Assembly (NCBI GenBank): GCA_040383945.1
Contig: JBEICN010000009.1
Coordinates: forward strand, 1 to 28,880
DNA from: CAIVSN01 sp040383945
GTDB lineage: Bacteria > Patescibacteriota > Gracilibacteria > BD1-5 > UBA2023
Direction of reading: 5' to 3'
DNA: 28,880 nt
Both the position numbers and the translations under genes were made by a program. Positions 18,641-28,785 of this stretch are shown here, piece after piece. Positions within the stretch are counted from its first letter, which is position 1. Every line of letters begins with the position of its first letter. The notes under the pieces were generated by a model, which worked only from the letters and a program-made list of their open reading frames with translations, ran no database searches and was not told the origin of the DNA.

Positions 18641-18642
18641 AT

Positions 18643-18864
18643 ATGGCTTCTATTCTAACCTGGGTCCTTGTCGCAATTAGCGCAATACTCTGCCTTCTCA
18701 TTGTACTTCAGTCCAAAGGTACTGGACTTTCTCTTGCACCGGGATCTGGTGATTTCGGCAAATTCGAAAAGCGAGGTCCTGAAAAAATTCTTCACATCAT
18801 AACTACCGTTTTGGTGGTAGGGTTTGTGGTTTGCGCAACGCTCATATTCTTTTTTGCCGCTTAA
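18643..18864 (+). CDS. secG: Preprotein translocase subunit SecG
   Basis: Small accessory subunit of the SecYEG channel. The 73-residue protein has two membrane helices (LTWVLVAISAILCLLIVLQ and ILHIITTVLVVGFVVCATLIFFF) joined by a Gly-rich loop (KGTGLSLAPGSGDFGKFEKRG), the classic SecG pattern. No TGA; stop TAA. It sits between the holin-like gene and the solute-binding protein. Confidence 0.93.
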   Translation: MASILTWVLVAISAILCLLIVLQSKGTGLSLAPGSGDFGKFEKRGPEKILHIITTVLVVGFVVCATLIFFFAA

Positions 18865-18888
18865 ACACCGGCAATCCTCTCCTGTTTT

Positions 18889-21207
18889 ATGGATCTTTTT
18901 CTTCGAATTAAAAAATACCTGTTTTTGCTTGCTTTTGTAATTTCTATTACCTTGAGCATTCATGTAATAGTCGTATATCTATATGATGATGCTGAAATGG
19001 TCGCAGAGAGGGGTGGGACTTTTAGCATTGGGGCTACGGGGCTTTCACCAAGTCTCAATCCCACGCAGTACGGCCAAGATACACTCAATGACTTCATGTT
19101 GAGATTTCTCTACCGAGGTCTACTGCAATACAATCCCAACACCAAAACTATGGAGGGGGATCTTGCCAACTGTGATATTAGCAAAAATCTCGGAGAGATC
19201 CGATGTTTCTTCAAAACTGGAGCGGTTTGGAGTGACGGAAGTAAAATTACTATCGAAGATGCTCTTGCGACATATTCACTTCTCGCAGAAACCGAAACCA
19301 ATAAAAAACTTCAATCATCGCTGTCCAAATTTGCGATAACCCGAGAGGAAACTGCTCTGGTGTTTCGATCTACGAATGGATCTATTGAAACCCTCCAACT
19401 CTTGACTATACCCGTGATCAAAAAATCTATCACCGAACAAGTTAGGAGTGGAGGAAAAATTCAAGAAGAAGTGTATGGGTGAAAGTATACCCTTGATAAA
19501 AGAGAAAGTGACCCGGTTCGCATGAGCGAAAATATCGTTCTCGTTTCCATCAATGATGGAATAACCACCAACGGTAGTTATTCCAAAATTATACTGAGGA
19601 TTTTCAGCGAAAAAAACATTCTGATGGAGCAGAAAGATAGCCTGAATCTTGTGTTTCCAGGATATTACGATGATGAGAATCTCGGACAAAGATTTATACA
19701 ACAAGAAATATTTACTCCGGACTTTGTTGGCGCTTTTATCAACAGTGAACGCATCGTTCCAGAACGACGCAAAGTGCTCACGAGCCTGATTCATGAGATT
19801 GTAAAAAATTCTGAGAACAAGCTGCAATCTATCAAAAATCCATTCTTTACAGAGTCTACCATCATTCATCCCATTGGCGAAAATATAGATCTCGAACTGC
19901 AAAAAGTGGGCTACTATCGCAAAAAAAATCTCCCAAAAATAGAAGTTACCGAATCAGGATCTCTCGCCAAACCTCTTCCGCCCCTTCCCCAAGCCCCTGC
20001 TACACCCGCGTTGCCCGTTGTAACGCCAACCCCAGAAAAAAAGCAAAATACCGCATTTCCCAAAGCACTTGCTTATATATATGCTCCAGGAAAGACTTCT
20101 ATTGTAAGCGTACCTTTCTCTTCAGAAATACAAATAGAAGGTAGAGTTCCAAAAAATATCACCAAGGTCTACGTCAACGATTACCAACTGAGAGGATATG
20201 TGATGGGAAGTGGAAAATTCATCTATCGAGCTCGGATAGAAATTGGTAATTTGAAAAAGGGAACCAACACCTATGTGCTCGCTTTTGAAACAAATGGAAA
20301 GAAGGAAATTATCGAATCCATAGAAATTCATAATGGCGACGGTTTTGTGGTGCCAGCGCCTTCCGAGATAGCAGAAATTCCAAAAACACCACCACTGCCC
20401 ATAGTGGTTTCGACTGGAAGCGCTTTCACTGGAAATATCGCGACCGGAAGTACTGTTGCCTCGAGCGATGGAACACTATCAGGAAATCTTCTTCCAAAAG
20501 AAACAGTTGCAAGTACGGGAAGCGTTTCAGTGATTTCTACTTGAGCCTTGATAACCCCCGAAAAACCTGAACTATATCTAGACGATAGGAAGCTCTACTA
20601 CAAAAATGGTACTCCAGTAAAACTGATTCTCCGAAGCTTAAGTCCAAAAACAGAAATATCCGACATTTCAAAAGAAATTGTAACCGGACTTGAAAAAATT
20701 GGCTTCACTATTCAACTTGAAGAAATAGAAAGTTCCGCAGAATCGCTCACGACAGCCAAAAATTATGAATCCAAAAATTATGATATATTCATCACGGGGA
20801 TAAATCTTTGATATATAGGAACCTATATCATGCCATACTTCCACTCATGACAATCGCAAAATGGATTCAATTTCTCCCTGATACGGAACCCCGCACTTGA
20901 TATTTTGCTCGAAGAACTCAAGACCAAGGACCTCGCTGTCGAGGGGCGTAATCGAACCTTTGAAAAAATTAACGACATTCTCAAAAAAGAGTCCGTGCTC
21001 GTGCCAATAGGAACCAGCCCCCTCAAGCTATTCATCGACAAAAATATACAAGATTTCCATGTTCCAAATTTTCTTCCATCGCCAGTGTTTGTTGATAGCC
21101 CGATTCTTGGTTCCTATATCAACAAGACCTATATCGTTCGACTAGAAACAAAGTCCGTGCAAGGATTCTTTGACTGGTGCTATGATCATCTATTCCCAAT
21201 TCTGTAA
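18889..21207 (+). CDS. Family-5 extracellular solute-binding protein (peptide-binding type) with inserted domain
   Basis: ABC-type oligopeptide-binding protein of the DppA/OppA family, 772 residues against about 500-550 usually. It is anchored by an N-terminal helix (LFLLAFVISITLSIHVIVVYLY) and not by a lipobox. SBP lobe I shows GGTFSIGATG.SPSLNP, FLYRGLLQYNP, GAVWSDGSKITIEDALATY. The C-terminal lobe appears near residues 555-770 (TGLEKIGFTIQLEE, YDIFITGIN, NPALDILLEEL). Between them lies a roughly 200-residue insert: Pro-rich linker (PLPPLPQAPATP), a beta-sandwich-like unit (PFSSEIQIEGRVPKNITKVY) and a Ser/Thr/Gly linker. TGA is Gly at 19480, 20542, 20809 and 20848; stop TAA. No permease or ATPase gene is in the window. 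Confidence 0.88.
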
Positions 21208-22212
21208 ATGAAAGAAGATATAGTTATTCCCGCGTGGGAAGTCGCGAGTAAGCATGCAGAGATAAAAATTTTTAATTTTTTTCCATCCTTTCTTTCGACG
21301 TTCTATCTTTCACTGATATTACTCTATCAGGTATCGTGGAGCTATATCAATGTATTTAATCTCCAGGATCAATTCTTTAGCATGGTCATCAATTTTGTAC
21401 ATGCGGATTATTTTGGAGAAGTTTTAGTGGGGCTTGGGATATTTTTCATTGCATATATTCTCATCACTCCGATATCTGAAGGTGGCATCATCGCCCTGAT
21501 AGATGCGGAGAGCCGAGGAAACAAAAGCGACAGCAAGTCCTTGAACTTCTGACTCAGCAAAGGGCTCAAGTACTTCCTGCCGATATTTGAGGCAAACAAC
21601 ATTACGGCGCTTTTCAAACTTCTGTCCATACTGACATTTACGATATTTCTATTGCGTCTCTTTGGAATGGCATACATGGGATACATCCTCATCGCCATGG
21701 GAATTTATTTTCTTCTCGCCGTAGTCATAAATATTTTTCTTGCCTATACGCGCTTTTTTATTGTACTTGAAAATAAAAAAGCTTTTGATGCGATTGTTTC
21801 ATCGTCAACCATGGCGCTCGACAATATGGGAATTACTTTCAAGCTCTATATCACGCTTATTCTCGTATATGTTCGAACCGTTTTGACGGTACTCGTTTTT
21901 ATTTTGCTACCATTTGTTATATCTGCCATATTTACCTATGTTACGGTAGCTAGCATAAAGCTTATTTTCATTGGAATACTCCTTCTCATCATTTTCGTTT
22001 TTTTTGTTTTTGTGAGTCATCTCAATAGTGTGCTTGAGATCTTCGTAGACACCCTGTGGTACCGAGCCTATATCGACAATAAAAAGAAAGCTTTGGAAGA
22101 AACTCACTCAGAATCTCATATCCATCACTCAAGTGATTTGGAAAATACTCACGGGGATACGCTCGGTCATGCGGAGCTCAAAAAACATGAGGAGCAGGGT
22201 CGAGGAGGCTAG
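21208..22212 (+). CDS. Multispanning membrane protein with His-rich C-terminal tail
   Basis: Family not recognised. The 334-residue protein has about six hydrophobic segments (FLSTFYLSLILLYQVSW, VLVGLGIFFIAYILIT, LLSILTFTIFLLRLF, GYILIAMGIYFLLAVVINIF, LILVYVRTVLTVLVFILLPF, LIFIGILLLIIFVFFVF) and a soluble tail rich in His, Glu and Ser (SESHIHHSS...HGDTLGHAELKKHEEQ) that could bind metal. One TGA at 21550 is read as Gly; stop TAG. ATG immediately follows the TAA of the binding-protein gene, so translation is probably coupled and the two may work together. Confidence 0.75.
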
Positions 22213-22280
22213 GAGAAAACCAAGTAACAAGAATGAATTCTGCCAAGACTTCGCACAAAATAAGTATGACCCTTGGAACT

Positions 22281-22688
22281 CTAAGCGATAACATCACTGA
22301 AGTCATCTCGCATTCCATCTTTTCGAAACTCGTGAATTCCATTTCGTGTGGCGAGAAGTGCGAGGCAGGCGGCCATTTGTCGTTTTGGTGAAATATCACT
22401 ACCGATCATTTCTCGTACATCAAGATAGGTAAGCTCTAAGATTTTATCCAAGGTCATCCCAATAATAGCCTCCCCAAAGATCGCAGCCGCAGCAGTCGTA
22501 ATAATCGCTGTATCGCCCTCGAAAGCAAAATCCTCCAATCTATCGTCTGTGACTTTGACGTGCACGGTCATGCTATCTCCACAACTTCGATTGCTCTCCT
22601 TGTAGGAAAAAGTTGGATGCTCGAGAGTTCCTTTGTTAGGTGGATTTTTTGCGTACTCAAGAATAAGTGCGGATGCATCAGAATTCAT
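22281..22688 (-). CDS. sufU: SufU/IscU-like Fe-S scaffold or sulfur-acceptor protein
   Basis: Partner of the SufS cysteine desulfurase. The 135-residue protein has NPPNKGTLEHP, the first ligand motif SCGD (Cys36, Asp38) and the last Cys in SPKRQMAACLALL (Cys108). The middle ligand is missing: FEGDTAIITTAAAA aligns with the usual F.G.GCAIS.ASAS, placing Ala61 where Cys should be. In SufU the three Cys and one Asp bind zinc, so metal binding may be altered. Start ATG 22688 fits the family; a TTG at 22751 would add 21 residues. Stop TAG. Last gene of the suf operon, 90 nt after sufS. No TGA. Confidence 0.88.
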   Translation of the reverse strand: MNSDASALILEYAKNPPNKGTLEHPTFSYKESNRSCGDSMTVHVKVTDDRLEDFAFEGDTAIITTAAAAIFGEAIIGMTLDKILELTYLDVREMIGSDISPKRQMAACLALLATRNGIHEFRKDGMRDDFSDVIA

Positions 22689-22778
22689 AGCTAGTTTAGA
22701 GGAGTTAATGTTTAGAGTAGTGGGCTCGATGCGATAATTTCTATGAAGCAATTTCTTTCTACGAGACCACCAAACTGC

Positions 22779-24017
22779 TTATGACAAGGAATCAAGTGCC
22801 TCAAAAAATTTTTTTATATCAGTGCGTGTGGTATAGAGAGAAATACTCATTCTTACGGTACCGGAAACTCCTTGTTCTAGGTGCAATGGCTCAGCGCAAT
22901 GATGCCCAGCTCGGACGCAAACATTTTTTGCCGCGAGTGCATCCGCCACATCAACTATATGATAACCAGGAACTTCAAACGCAAAAACACCAGAACGCAG
23001 ATTTCCCGAAGGCAATACTGCTTGAGTAGGTCAAAATAGCGTTATTCTATCCTCACGCTTGGCAAACTCTTCGAGCGCAAATGTAACGAGTTCCGCTTCG
23101 TGCTTTTCAAGAAAAGCGTAACTTCCAATAGATTCAAAATATTCCACGCTCGCAAGAAGTGAAACGGCTCCGGTGAGATTTGGCGTACCAGGCTCAAGGC
23201 GGTACGGGAGTCCAGAAAATTCAAACCCATCCGTATGAACAAAATTTATTGCTCCACCACCTCCAATGGCAGGCACTAGAGTTTTTAGAAGCTCCTGTCT
23301 TCACCAAAGAATACCAATCCCAGTATCGGCCCAAATTTTATGACCAGTAAAAATGGCAAAATCTAGCTCATTTTTTATGACATCAACTGGCATATGAGCG
23401 ATTCTCTGACTTGCATCCATTATACGAAACGGAGGTTTTCCCCAGTCAGGAAGCCAATACTTTGAGATAATTGATGCCATCTGAGTAAAATCTACGCCCG
23501 TACCTGTAACATTGGAGCAACCAGTAAACGATATTACCTTGGTATTGGAAGTAAGCTTCTCCACAAAATCTTGCAGATCGAGTTCAAAATCAGAAGTAAT
23601 ACCGACAAATTCTACCTCAATACCATGTGACTCTCGGAGCATCAACCAAGGCACCACATTGGCATGATGTTCCATAATTGAGAGCAATACTCGGTCCCCA
23701 GATTTTATCCAACCACTCTTTGCCATCGAGGCAGCAAGAAGATTAAAGGCTCAAGTAGCGTTATTCGAATAGGTAATTTCGTAGTGACTTTTTGCCCCGA
23801 TCAACCTCGCCACGGCGACTTTGGAAGACTTGTACAAGTTCTCGGAAAGTTCGGAAAGTTCATAAGAGCCTCTGTGGATATTTGAGTATCCAGTTCTGAG
23901 ATATTGTGCAACGCTATCGATTACCATGTTTGGCTTCTGAGACGTGCTGGCACTATCAAGAAATACGAGATTTGGGAATTTTTCGAATATCGGAAAATCT
24001 GAACGAATATCTGGCAT
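22779..24017 (-). CDS. sufS: Cysteine desulfurase SufS
   Basis: PLP enzyme that takes sulfur from cysteine for Fe-S assembly. The 412-residue group II desulfurase has YLDSA-like VFLDSASTSQKP, SNIHRGSYELSE, EHHANVVPW, the PLP lysine in FTGHKIWADTGIGILW, the GGGGAI loop, EPGTPNLTG and the active Cys in RAGHHCAEPL. TGA at 23751, 23301 and 23031 gives Gly; the 23301 one follows GILW, where the family has Gly (VLYGK/LWG). Stop TAA. ATG 24017 lies 9 nt after the SufA-SufD stop. Confidence 0.96.
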
Positions 24018-24026
24018 TGAGATAAA

Positions 24027-24986
24027 TTAAAGTCATATTTTTTTAAAAATCTCTTCTTGGAGATACTTCAATGTGGTATCAGACATTCAAGTATACACTT
24101 TGGAGATGCGTGCTGTGAGATAGAGTCTTTGAGCAAGAGTGAGAGAAATTCCACGAGAAGAAAGATACGAAAGCGTGTCTCCTGAAAGTCGCTCGGTTGT
24201 GGCAGAATGACTTGCTAGACCATCATCGGAAGCCACCTTAAGCTCAGGAATACCCCGAACGCTACCAGTTTGACCCAAAAACACCGCAGATTCATGAATT
24301 TTTACTGCATATGCTGCTGCCTGTGGATGAATCATAGCAGAAATCTTCGCATGCACACTCGCATGCTCGGGCACAAGTATCAAAGCCTCATGAATATAAT
24401 GATTGGATCTTCCCATAACTTCTCCAAAGCTCGAATAGCAGAATTCTTCTGAGCCCTTCCCGATAACAACAGAACGCAGTTCTGCCTGAGCTCGTTCGTC
24501 TGCTAATACCATGTGGATTTCACTCAATTCTGCCATTTCCAAAGAAAAAATCGTAACAGTACCTGTTACTGTTATTTGGGTAACGCCTTTTCCATATAAA
24601 AAATAGTTTCCCGTACTGAGCTCATGAGAAGTGCCTGCCTCCAAAAGAGTTACACCTAGAAATTCTTTGGGCGCCACAGTGGGGTCTCATTCAAAACGAA
24701 AACTTGAACCACAACCACAGCGTCAAGCCACTCGTTCGGAAGCGAAAATCCATTTTTTTCCAACCTGCGTGATCCTCGCTCCGCTCAGCTTTTCTGCTTC
24801 GGTCGCAAGACATGACACTACAAATCCTTCCCTCGTCTCAAATCGTATCAAAGGTTCATTCTCAGGTACTTCCGCAAGAACCTCGATTTTGGTACCCTCA
24901 CATCCCTTCCGAATAAGTCGCACGAAAACTTCGCGAACCCCTTGGTCGCGAAAGTTTTGAAGTGAAACTGTATCGAGCGTAATCAT
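24027..24986 (-). CDS. sufD: Fusion of A-type Fe-S carrier (SufA/IscA-like) and short SufD
   Basis: One frame of 319 residues. Residues 1-99 look like an A-type carrier: Cys29 in RKGCEG and Cys90-Gly-Cys92 in RCGCGSSF, a spacing of 61 against 64 in E. coli IscA (35, 99, 101). Residues about 105-305 are the SufD beta-helix core, with VYVPEHASV-like LVPEHASVHAKIS and DDGLASHSATTERL, which carries the His of SufD needed for cluster assembly. The SufD part is about half the usual 400 residues. Two TGAs (24723 before CGCG, 24687 at the domain junction) must be Gly for this reading; stop TAA at 24027-24029. If 24687 were a stop, the carrier would end at its natural length, but no other gene here ends with TGA. 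Start ATG 24986 is 7 nt after the sufB stop. Confidence 0.85.
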
Positions 24987-24993
24987 ATCGGTT

Positions 24994-26433
24994 TTAGTGT
25001 CAGTTTTCTAGCTCCATGCCAATAAGGATATTCATTTCCACGGCATATTCCAGAGGAAGTTCACTCACAATCGGCGCAAGAAAACCATTCACGATCATTT
25101 GTCTCGCAGCAGACTCTTCCAGGCCACGACTCTTGAGATATGCGAGCGTTTCTTCTGAAATTTTTCCAACACTTGCCTCTTGCGCTACCAGCGAGTCTGG
25201 GGTGCCTACTCGTATATCTGGGATGGTATCAGAGCGGGAAATCCCATCGAGTAAGAGCCCATCGCAGGTTACCTGAGAAACCGCACCTTTCGCGCTTGGC
25301 TTAATATCTACCAGCCCTCGATAATGGGAAACTCCCCCCGCCTTGGATAACGATTTGGAAATAACTTCCGAGGTAGTACGTTCTCCAATATGGATAATCT
25401 TCGCCCCCGTATCAGCCACCTGACCTGCATTAGCAAAAGCCACTCCAATGTGACGAGCCTTAGAATTATTACCCAGAAGCACGGAACATGGGTAGAGCAT
25501 TGTGACCCCCGAACCGAGATTTCCTCCAATCCATTCGATAAATCCATCCTCTTGGACTATGGCCCGCTTGGTGTTAAGATTGTAGGTATCAATAGACCAA
25601 TTCTCGACAGAACTGTATCGCATTTTTGCCGACTTACCAACATACACCTCTACACAACCCGCATGCAAACTGGAAGTCCCGTACTTTGGCGCAGAACATC
25701 CTTCGATATAGTGAGCCTCGGCATCATCTTCTACAATAATGATCGTATGCTCAAACTGCCCACCAGACTTTGCATTCATTCGGAAATATGCCTGGAGCGG
25801 TTCCGTGATTTTAACGCCTTTTGGAACATAGAGAAAGGTGCCTCCACTCCAAACCGCGCCATGAAGCGCCGCAAATTTGTGATCCGACGGAGGAACCGCT
25901 TTCATAAAATATTTCCGGAGTAAATCTTCATGCCTGTGGATGGCCACCGACATATCTTCAAAAATCACTCCCTGCTCCACCAGCTCGTCCTTGAGTTTGT
26001 GGTAGACGACTTCGCTGTCGTATTGAGCCCCGACCCCCGCGAGCATTTGTCGCTCCGCCTCGGGAATGCCAAGCTTTTCAAAAGTATTTTTTATCGTTTC
26101 TGGCACATCATCCCAAGATTTTGCGTCAGTTACGCCAGCGGGCTTGGCAAAATAATAAATATTCTGCAATTCCAATCCACTGAGATCTGGCCCCCACACC
26201 GGCAAAGGCTTGGACTCAAAAATGGCAAGCGACTTCAGTCGCAACTGGAGCATCCAGTCAGGCTCATTACCATTTTTGGAAATCATCCGGACCACGCTCT
26301 CATTGATTCCGGCAGCTGCTACCGTGGTATAATCGATGCGGTCCTGACTATCAAAAATCGTGCGAGAAAGACCTTCGAAAATATGGGGAGTTTCCGGAGC
26401 TTCGGATTCGAGTATTTGATTGACGGTGGTCAT
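24994..26433 (-). CDS. sufB: Fe-S cluster assembly protein SufB
   Basis: Scaffold of the SufBC2D complex where the cluster is built. The 479-residue protein has DWMLQLRLKSL, VWGPDLSGL, AVWSGGTFLYVPKGVKI, QFEHTIIIVEDDAEAHYIEGCSAP, and VTCDGLLLDGISRSDTIP with the Cys equivalent to E. coli Cys405. The usual HEA tripeptide near the end reads QEA (VAQEASVGKI), so the His next to the functional Glu is replaced by Gln. The only TGA is next to last (25000-25002); translation then ends at TAA 24994-24996. ATG 26433 is 3 nt after the sufC stop. Confidence 0.96.
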
Positions 26434-26436
26434 TTG

Positions 26437-27198
26437 CTAAATAATCGGATATATGTGTGCCGGTGCAGAAAAACCAACTTTTTCTACTTCTCGAAGCAAT
26501 GCTATGGATCCAATTTCGGCAATCTTCCCCGCATCGATAACCACCACTTGATCTGGAAGCAAGTATTCTGCAAGTCGATAGTTATGAGTGACCACTATGA
26601 GGGCGCGCTCCGTAGTGGAACACGCAGCAAGTGAAGTCGCAACAGCCTTAAACGCATCAATGTCTAAGCCCGAATCTATTTCGTCTACAAGAATATAACG
26701 AGGGCTAAGAATTTCAATTTGAAGCATCTCGATTCGGCGTTTTTCCCCTCCGCTGAAGCCAACATTGAGATCACGGTCCAAAAAAGCTTCTGGGAGTCCG
26801 AGTTTTTGAAGCTTTTGCCCCAAAAATCGTCGAAATACAAATGGTGTCATAGGCTTGACCTCAGCCCCTTCTCGTTTGAGTTTTTCGTTGAAAATAGTTC
26901 GCAGAAATTCTCCCAGCTTGATGCCAGGAATTTCAGGAATATTCTGAAGCGCAAGAAACATGCCAGATCGGGCCCGTTCCGCTATGTCCGATTGAGAAAT
27001 ATCGACACCATCGAGCAAAATAACCCCCTCAGTAAGTCGATATTGAGGATAGCCCATCATGCTCATAACGAGTGAAGATTTTCCACTTCCATTTTTTCCC
27101 ACGATAAAATATATTTTACCGGGAAGAAATTGTATATCCATACTCTGAAGCACGCTTTTTTCTCCTACAGAAACAGAATAGTTTTTAAGTTCCAACAT
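26437..27198 (-). CDS. sufC: Fe-S assembly ATPase SufC
   Basis: ABC-type ATPase of the SufBC2D complex, first gene of the suf operon. The 253-residue protein shows Walker A GKNGSGKSS, Q-loop region MFLALQNIPEIPG, signature NVGFSGGEKRRIEMLQ, Walker B YILVDEIDSGLD and H-loop VVTHNYRL. The length and the GFSGGEKRR signature are specific for SufC. No TGA; stop TAG. No Shine-Dalgarno precedes ATG 27198, and an inverted repeat lies directly upstream. Confidence 0.97.
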   Translation of the reverse strand: MLELKNYSVSVGEKSVLQSMDIQFLPGKIYFIVGKNGSGKSSLVMSMMGYPQYRLTEGVILLDGVDISQSDIAERARSGMFLALQNIPEIPGIKLGEFLRTIFNEKLKREGAEVKPMTPFVFRRFLGQKLQKLGLPEAFLDRDLNVGFSGGEKRRIEMLQIEILSPRYILVDEIDSGLDIDAFKAVATSLAACSTTERALIVVTHNYRLAEYLLPDQVVVIDAGKIAEIGSIALLREVEKVGFSAPAHIYPII

Positions 27199-27199
27199 A

Positions 27200-27224
27200 A
27201 TATGTGACTAATTTGGTCATATAT
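27200..27224. promoter_or_regulatory. Inverted repeat just upstream of sufC
   Basis: ATATGTGAC, seven bases, GTCATATAT; eight of nine positions are symmetric. It covers bases -2 to -26 from the sufC ATG. The position suits an operator for an Fe-S or redox regulator, but the sequence matches no known SufR or IscR site I can name. Confidence 0.4.
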
Positions 27225-27378
27225 TAAAGAAAAAGAGGAGAAATTCAAACAAATACCATAAAATGGTGTTTGAAAATTTTGAATCTAGAATACTTGTAAT
27301 GCAAATCAGGTTGGAATATAAACATAGCTTGCAAATATCCAGAAGCAAGGATAGGCATAGAAAAACCTGTGCAGAAAC

Positions 27379-27831
27379 CTATCTCTCAGTAACATGATTT
27401 TCGCTCATATGCTCACAATAATTTGCCACAGATTCGAGAATTGCTGGAGAGTAGGAACACGGACTACTATCGAATGAGTATCAAAAAGTGGAGATATATT
27501 GCACCATGGCAAGCTTATAATCGTATCGACAGGCTGACAGATTCAAAGAATTCGTTATTGGGCATGTATATCTTTTTCACTGAAAATTTTGCAGTAAAAT
27601 CCCGTTTGCCAAAAATGCATGCAATTGCATCAATTCTCGTAAACGCAGGGACTTAAAAGTGCTTTTTGTAATCGTAGCGTAAGAATGTTCAAACTTCGGG
27701 TGCAAAATGCTGTGTATTTTTTTAATGTACTCGTTTACCAGAGAAGCTTTTTGTCAATTGAACTTTGACTGCTCTTCAACAAAAATCTTAGATTTACCAG
27801 AATCCATCGGTATGTGGTTTTTCATAATCAT
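27379..27831 (-). CDS. Hypothetical protein visible only with UGA read as sense
   Basis: Frame open from TAA at 27865 to TAG at 27379-27381 when TGA (27754, 27577, 27481) is Gly. ATG 27831 gives 150 residues beginning MIMKNHIPMDS. The composition is that of an ordinary soluble protein, Lys- and Ser-rich at the start, with four Cys in the second half (RYTCPI, LSACRYD, SSPCSYS, ANYCEHMSE). I recognise no family. It lies between xth and the suf operon on the same strand. The open length is improbable by chance in AT-rich DNA, but coding is unproven. A shorter TTG-started ORF on the other strand (27423-27656) is less likely. A small hairpin ACCAT/ATGGT at 27256-27268 lies beyond its 3' end. Confidence 0.45.
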
Positions 27832-27933
27832 GATATTACGAACCAATCCAATGTATAAAATTATTTATCTTTTTAAAAGACAAAATCACGACAAATACGC
27901 CACTATCTCACTCAAGCTCGATACTTATTGGCG

Positions 27934-28701
27934 TTACGCAATTTCCAAGCCAACCGGGCAATGGTCAGAACCATATATTTCGGGTCGGATAAAAGCATTT
28001 CGAAGCACTGGCTGGAGCGAAGGTGAAACCATATGATAATCAATTCTCCATCAGACATTTCGAGAGCGTGCCCCGCCAAAATTCGACCACCAAGTGTATG
28101 CTTCCGGCGTATCTGGATAAAAGTGGCGGAATGTGTCGATAAATCCAGCATCCACGAATGCCTGGAAGCCAGCTCGTTCCTCATCCGTAAATCCAGCACT
28201 CCCACGATTCGCTTTGGGATTCTTGAGATCAATTTCTCGATGCGCCACATTGAGATCGCCACAAAAAATGACTGGTTTTTTGGTTTCGAGAAGTTTCATA
28301 TGTTTGATAAATGCCCGATCCCAGCGTTGTCGATATTCCAAACGCTCGAGCTCAGGCTTTGCATTGGGGGTATATACTGTCGTAAAATAAAAATCAGGAA
28401 ATTCGAGCGTGAGTACTCTCCCCTCATTATCAGACTCTATGGCCCCGTTTAATCCGAATTCCACAGATAACGGTAAAATTTTTGTAAATACGGCCGTCCC
28501 CGAATACCCAGGTCGTTCTGCGCCATGCCAATAGACTTGATACCCGAGATCAGTGAGCTCCTGAAAAATCGGATTTTGATCTTCCTTGGCTTTGACTTCT
28601 TGGAGCCCGATTACGTCAGGATTTTCTATTTTCAAATACTCAAGAAAGCCTTTTTTGGCGCAAGCCCGGATGCCGTTAACGTTCCAGGAAATGAATTTCA
28701 T
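27934..28701 (-). CDS. xth: Exodeoxyribonuclease III (AP endonuclease, ExoA/Xth family)
   Basis: Cuts DNA at abasic sites and removes 3' blocks in base-excision repair. The 255-residue length is normal. Catalytic elements in order: ISWNVNGIRA, IGLQEVKA (metal Glu), VYTPN, FCGDLNVAHREIDL (Asp, Asn), GFTDEER, YTWWSN.GGARSRNV, WRIDYH and the final GSDHCPV with catalytic Asp-His. The TGA at 28051 is the conserved Gly of RNV-G-WRIDY. Reading it as a stop would remove the essential SDH. True stop is TAA at 27934-27936. Start ATG 28701 is the family's normal N-terminus (MKFISWN). Confidence 0.97.
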
Positions 28702-28785
28702 AGTCAGGATAGAAAATATATACTAACCGACTATATCGAAAAATACCAGGTTGGGAAGATATCGTAGCTGGTAGAATACATTTTG

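Noticed and set aside
25390..26634. Long plus-strand ORFs opposite sufB and the sufC 3' end
   Set aside because: They mirror codon structure of well-recognised genes on the other strand and show no family features.
27423..27656. 77-residue plus-strand ORF
   Set aside because: TTG start, no ribosome-binding site, and it overlaps a longer code-25 frame on the other strand; neither is certain, but the latter is better.
27707..28036. 109-residue plus-strand ORF
   Set aside because: Its second half is antisense to the conserved C-terminus of ExoIII, and it has no recognisable domain.
22281..28701. Multiple broken genes suggesting pseudogene decay
   Set aside because: All breaks are TGA at glycine positions with intact motifs on both sides, so they are sense codons and not nonsense mutations.
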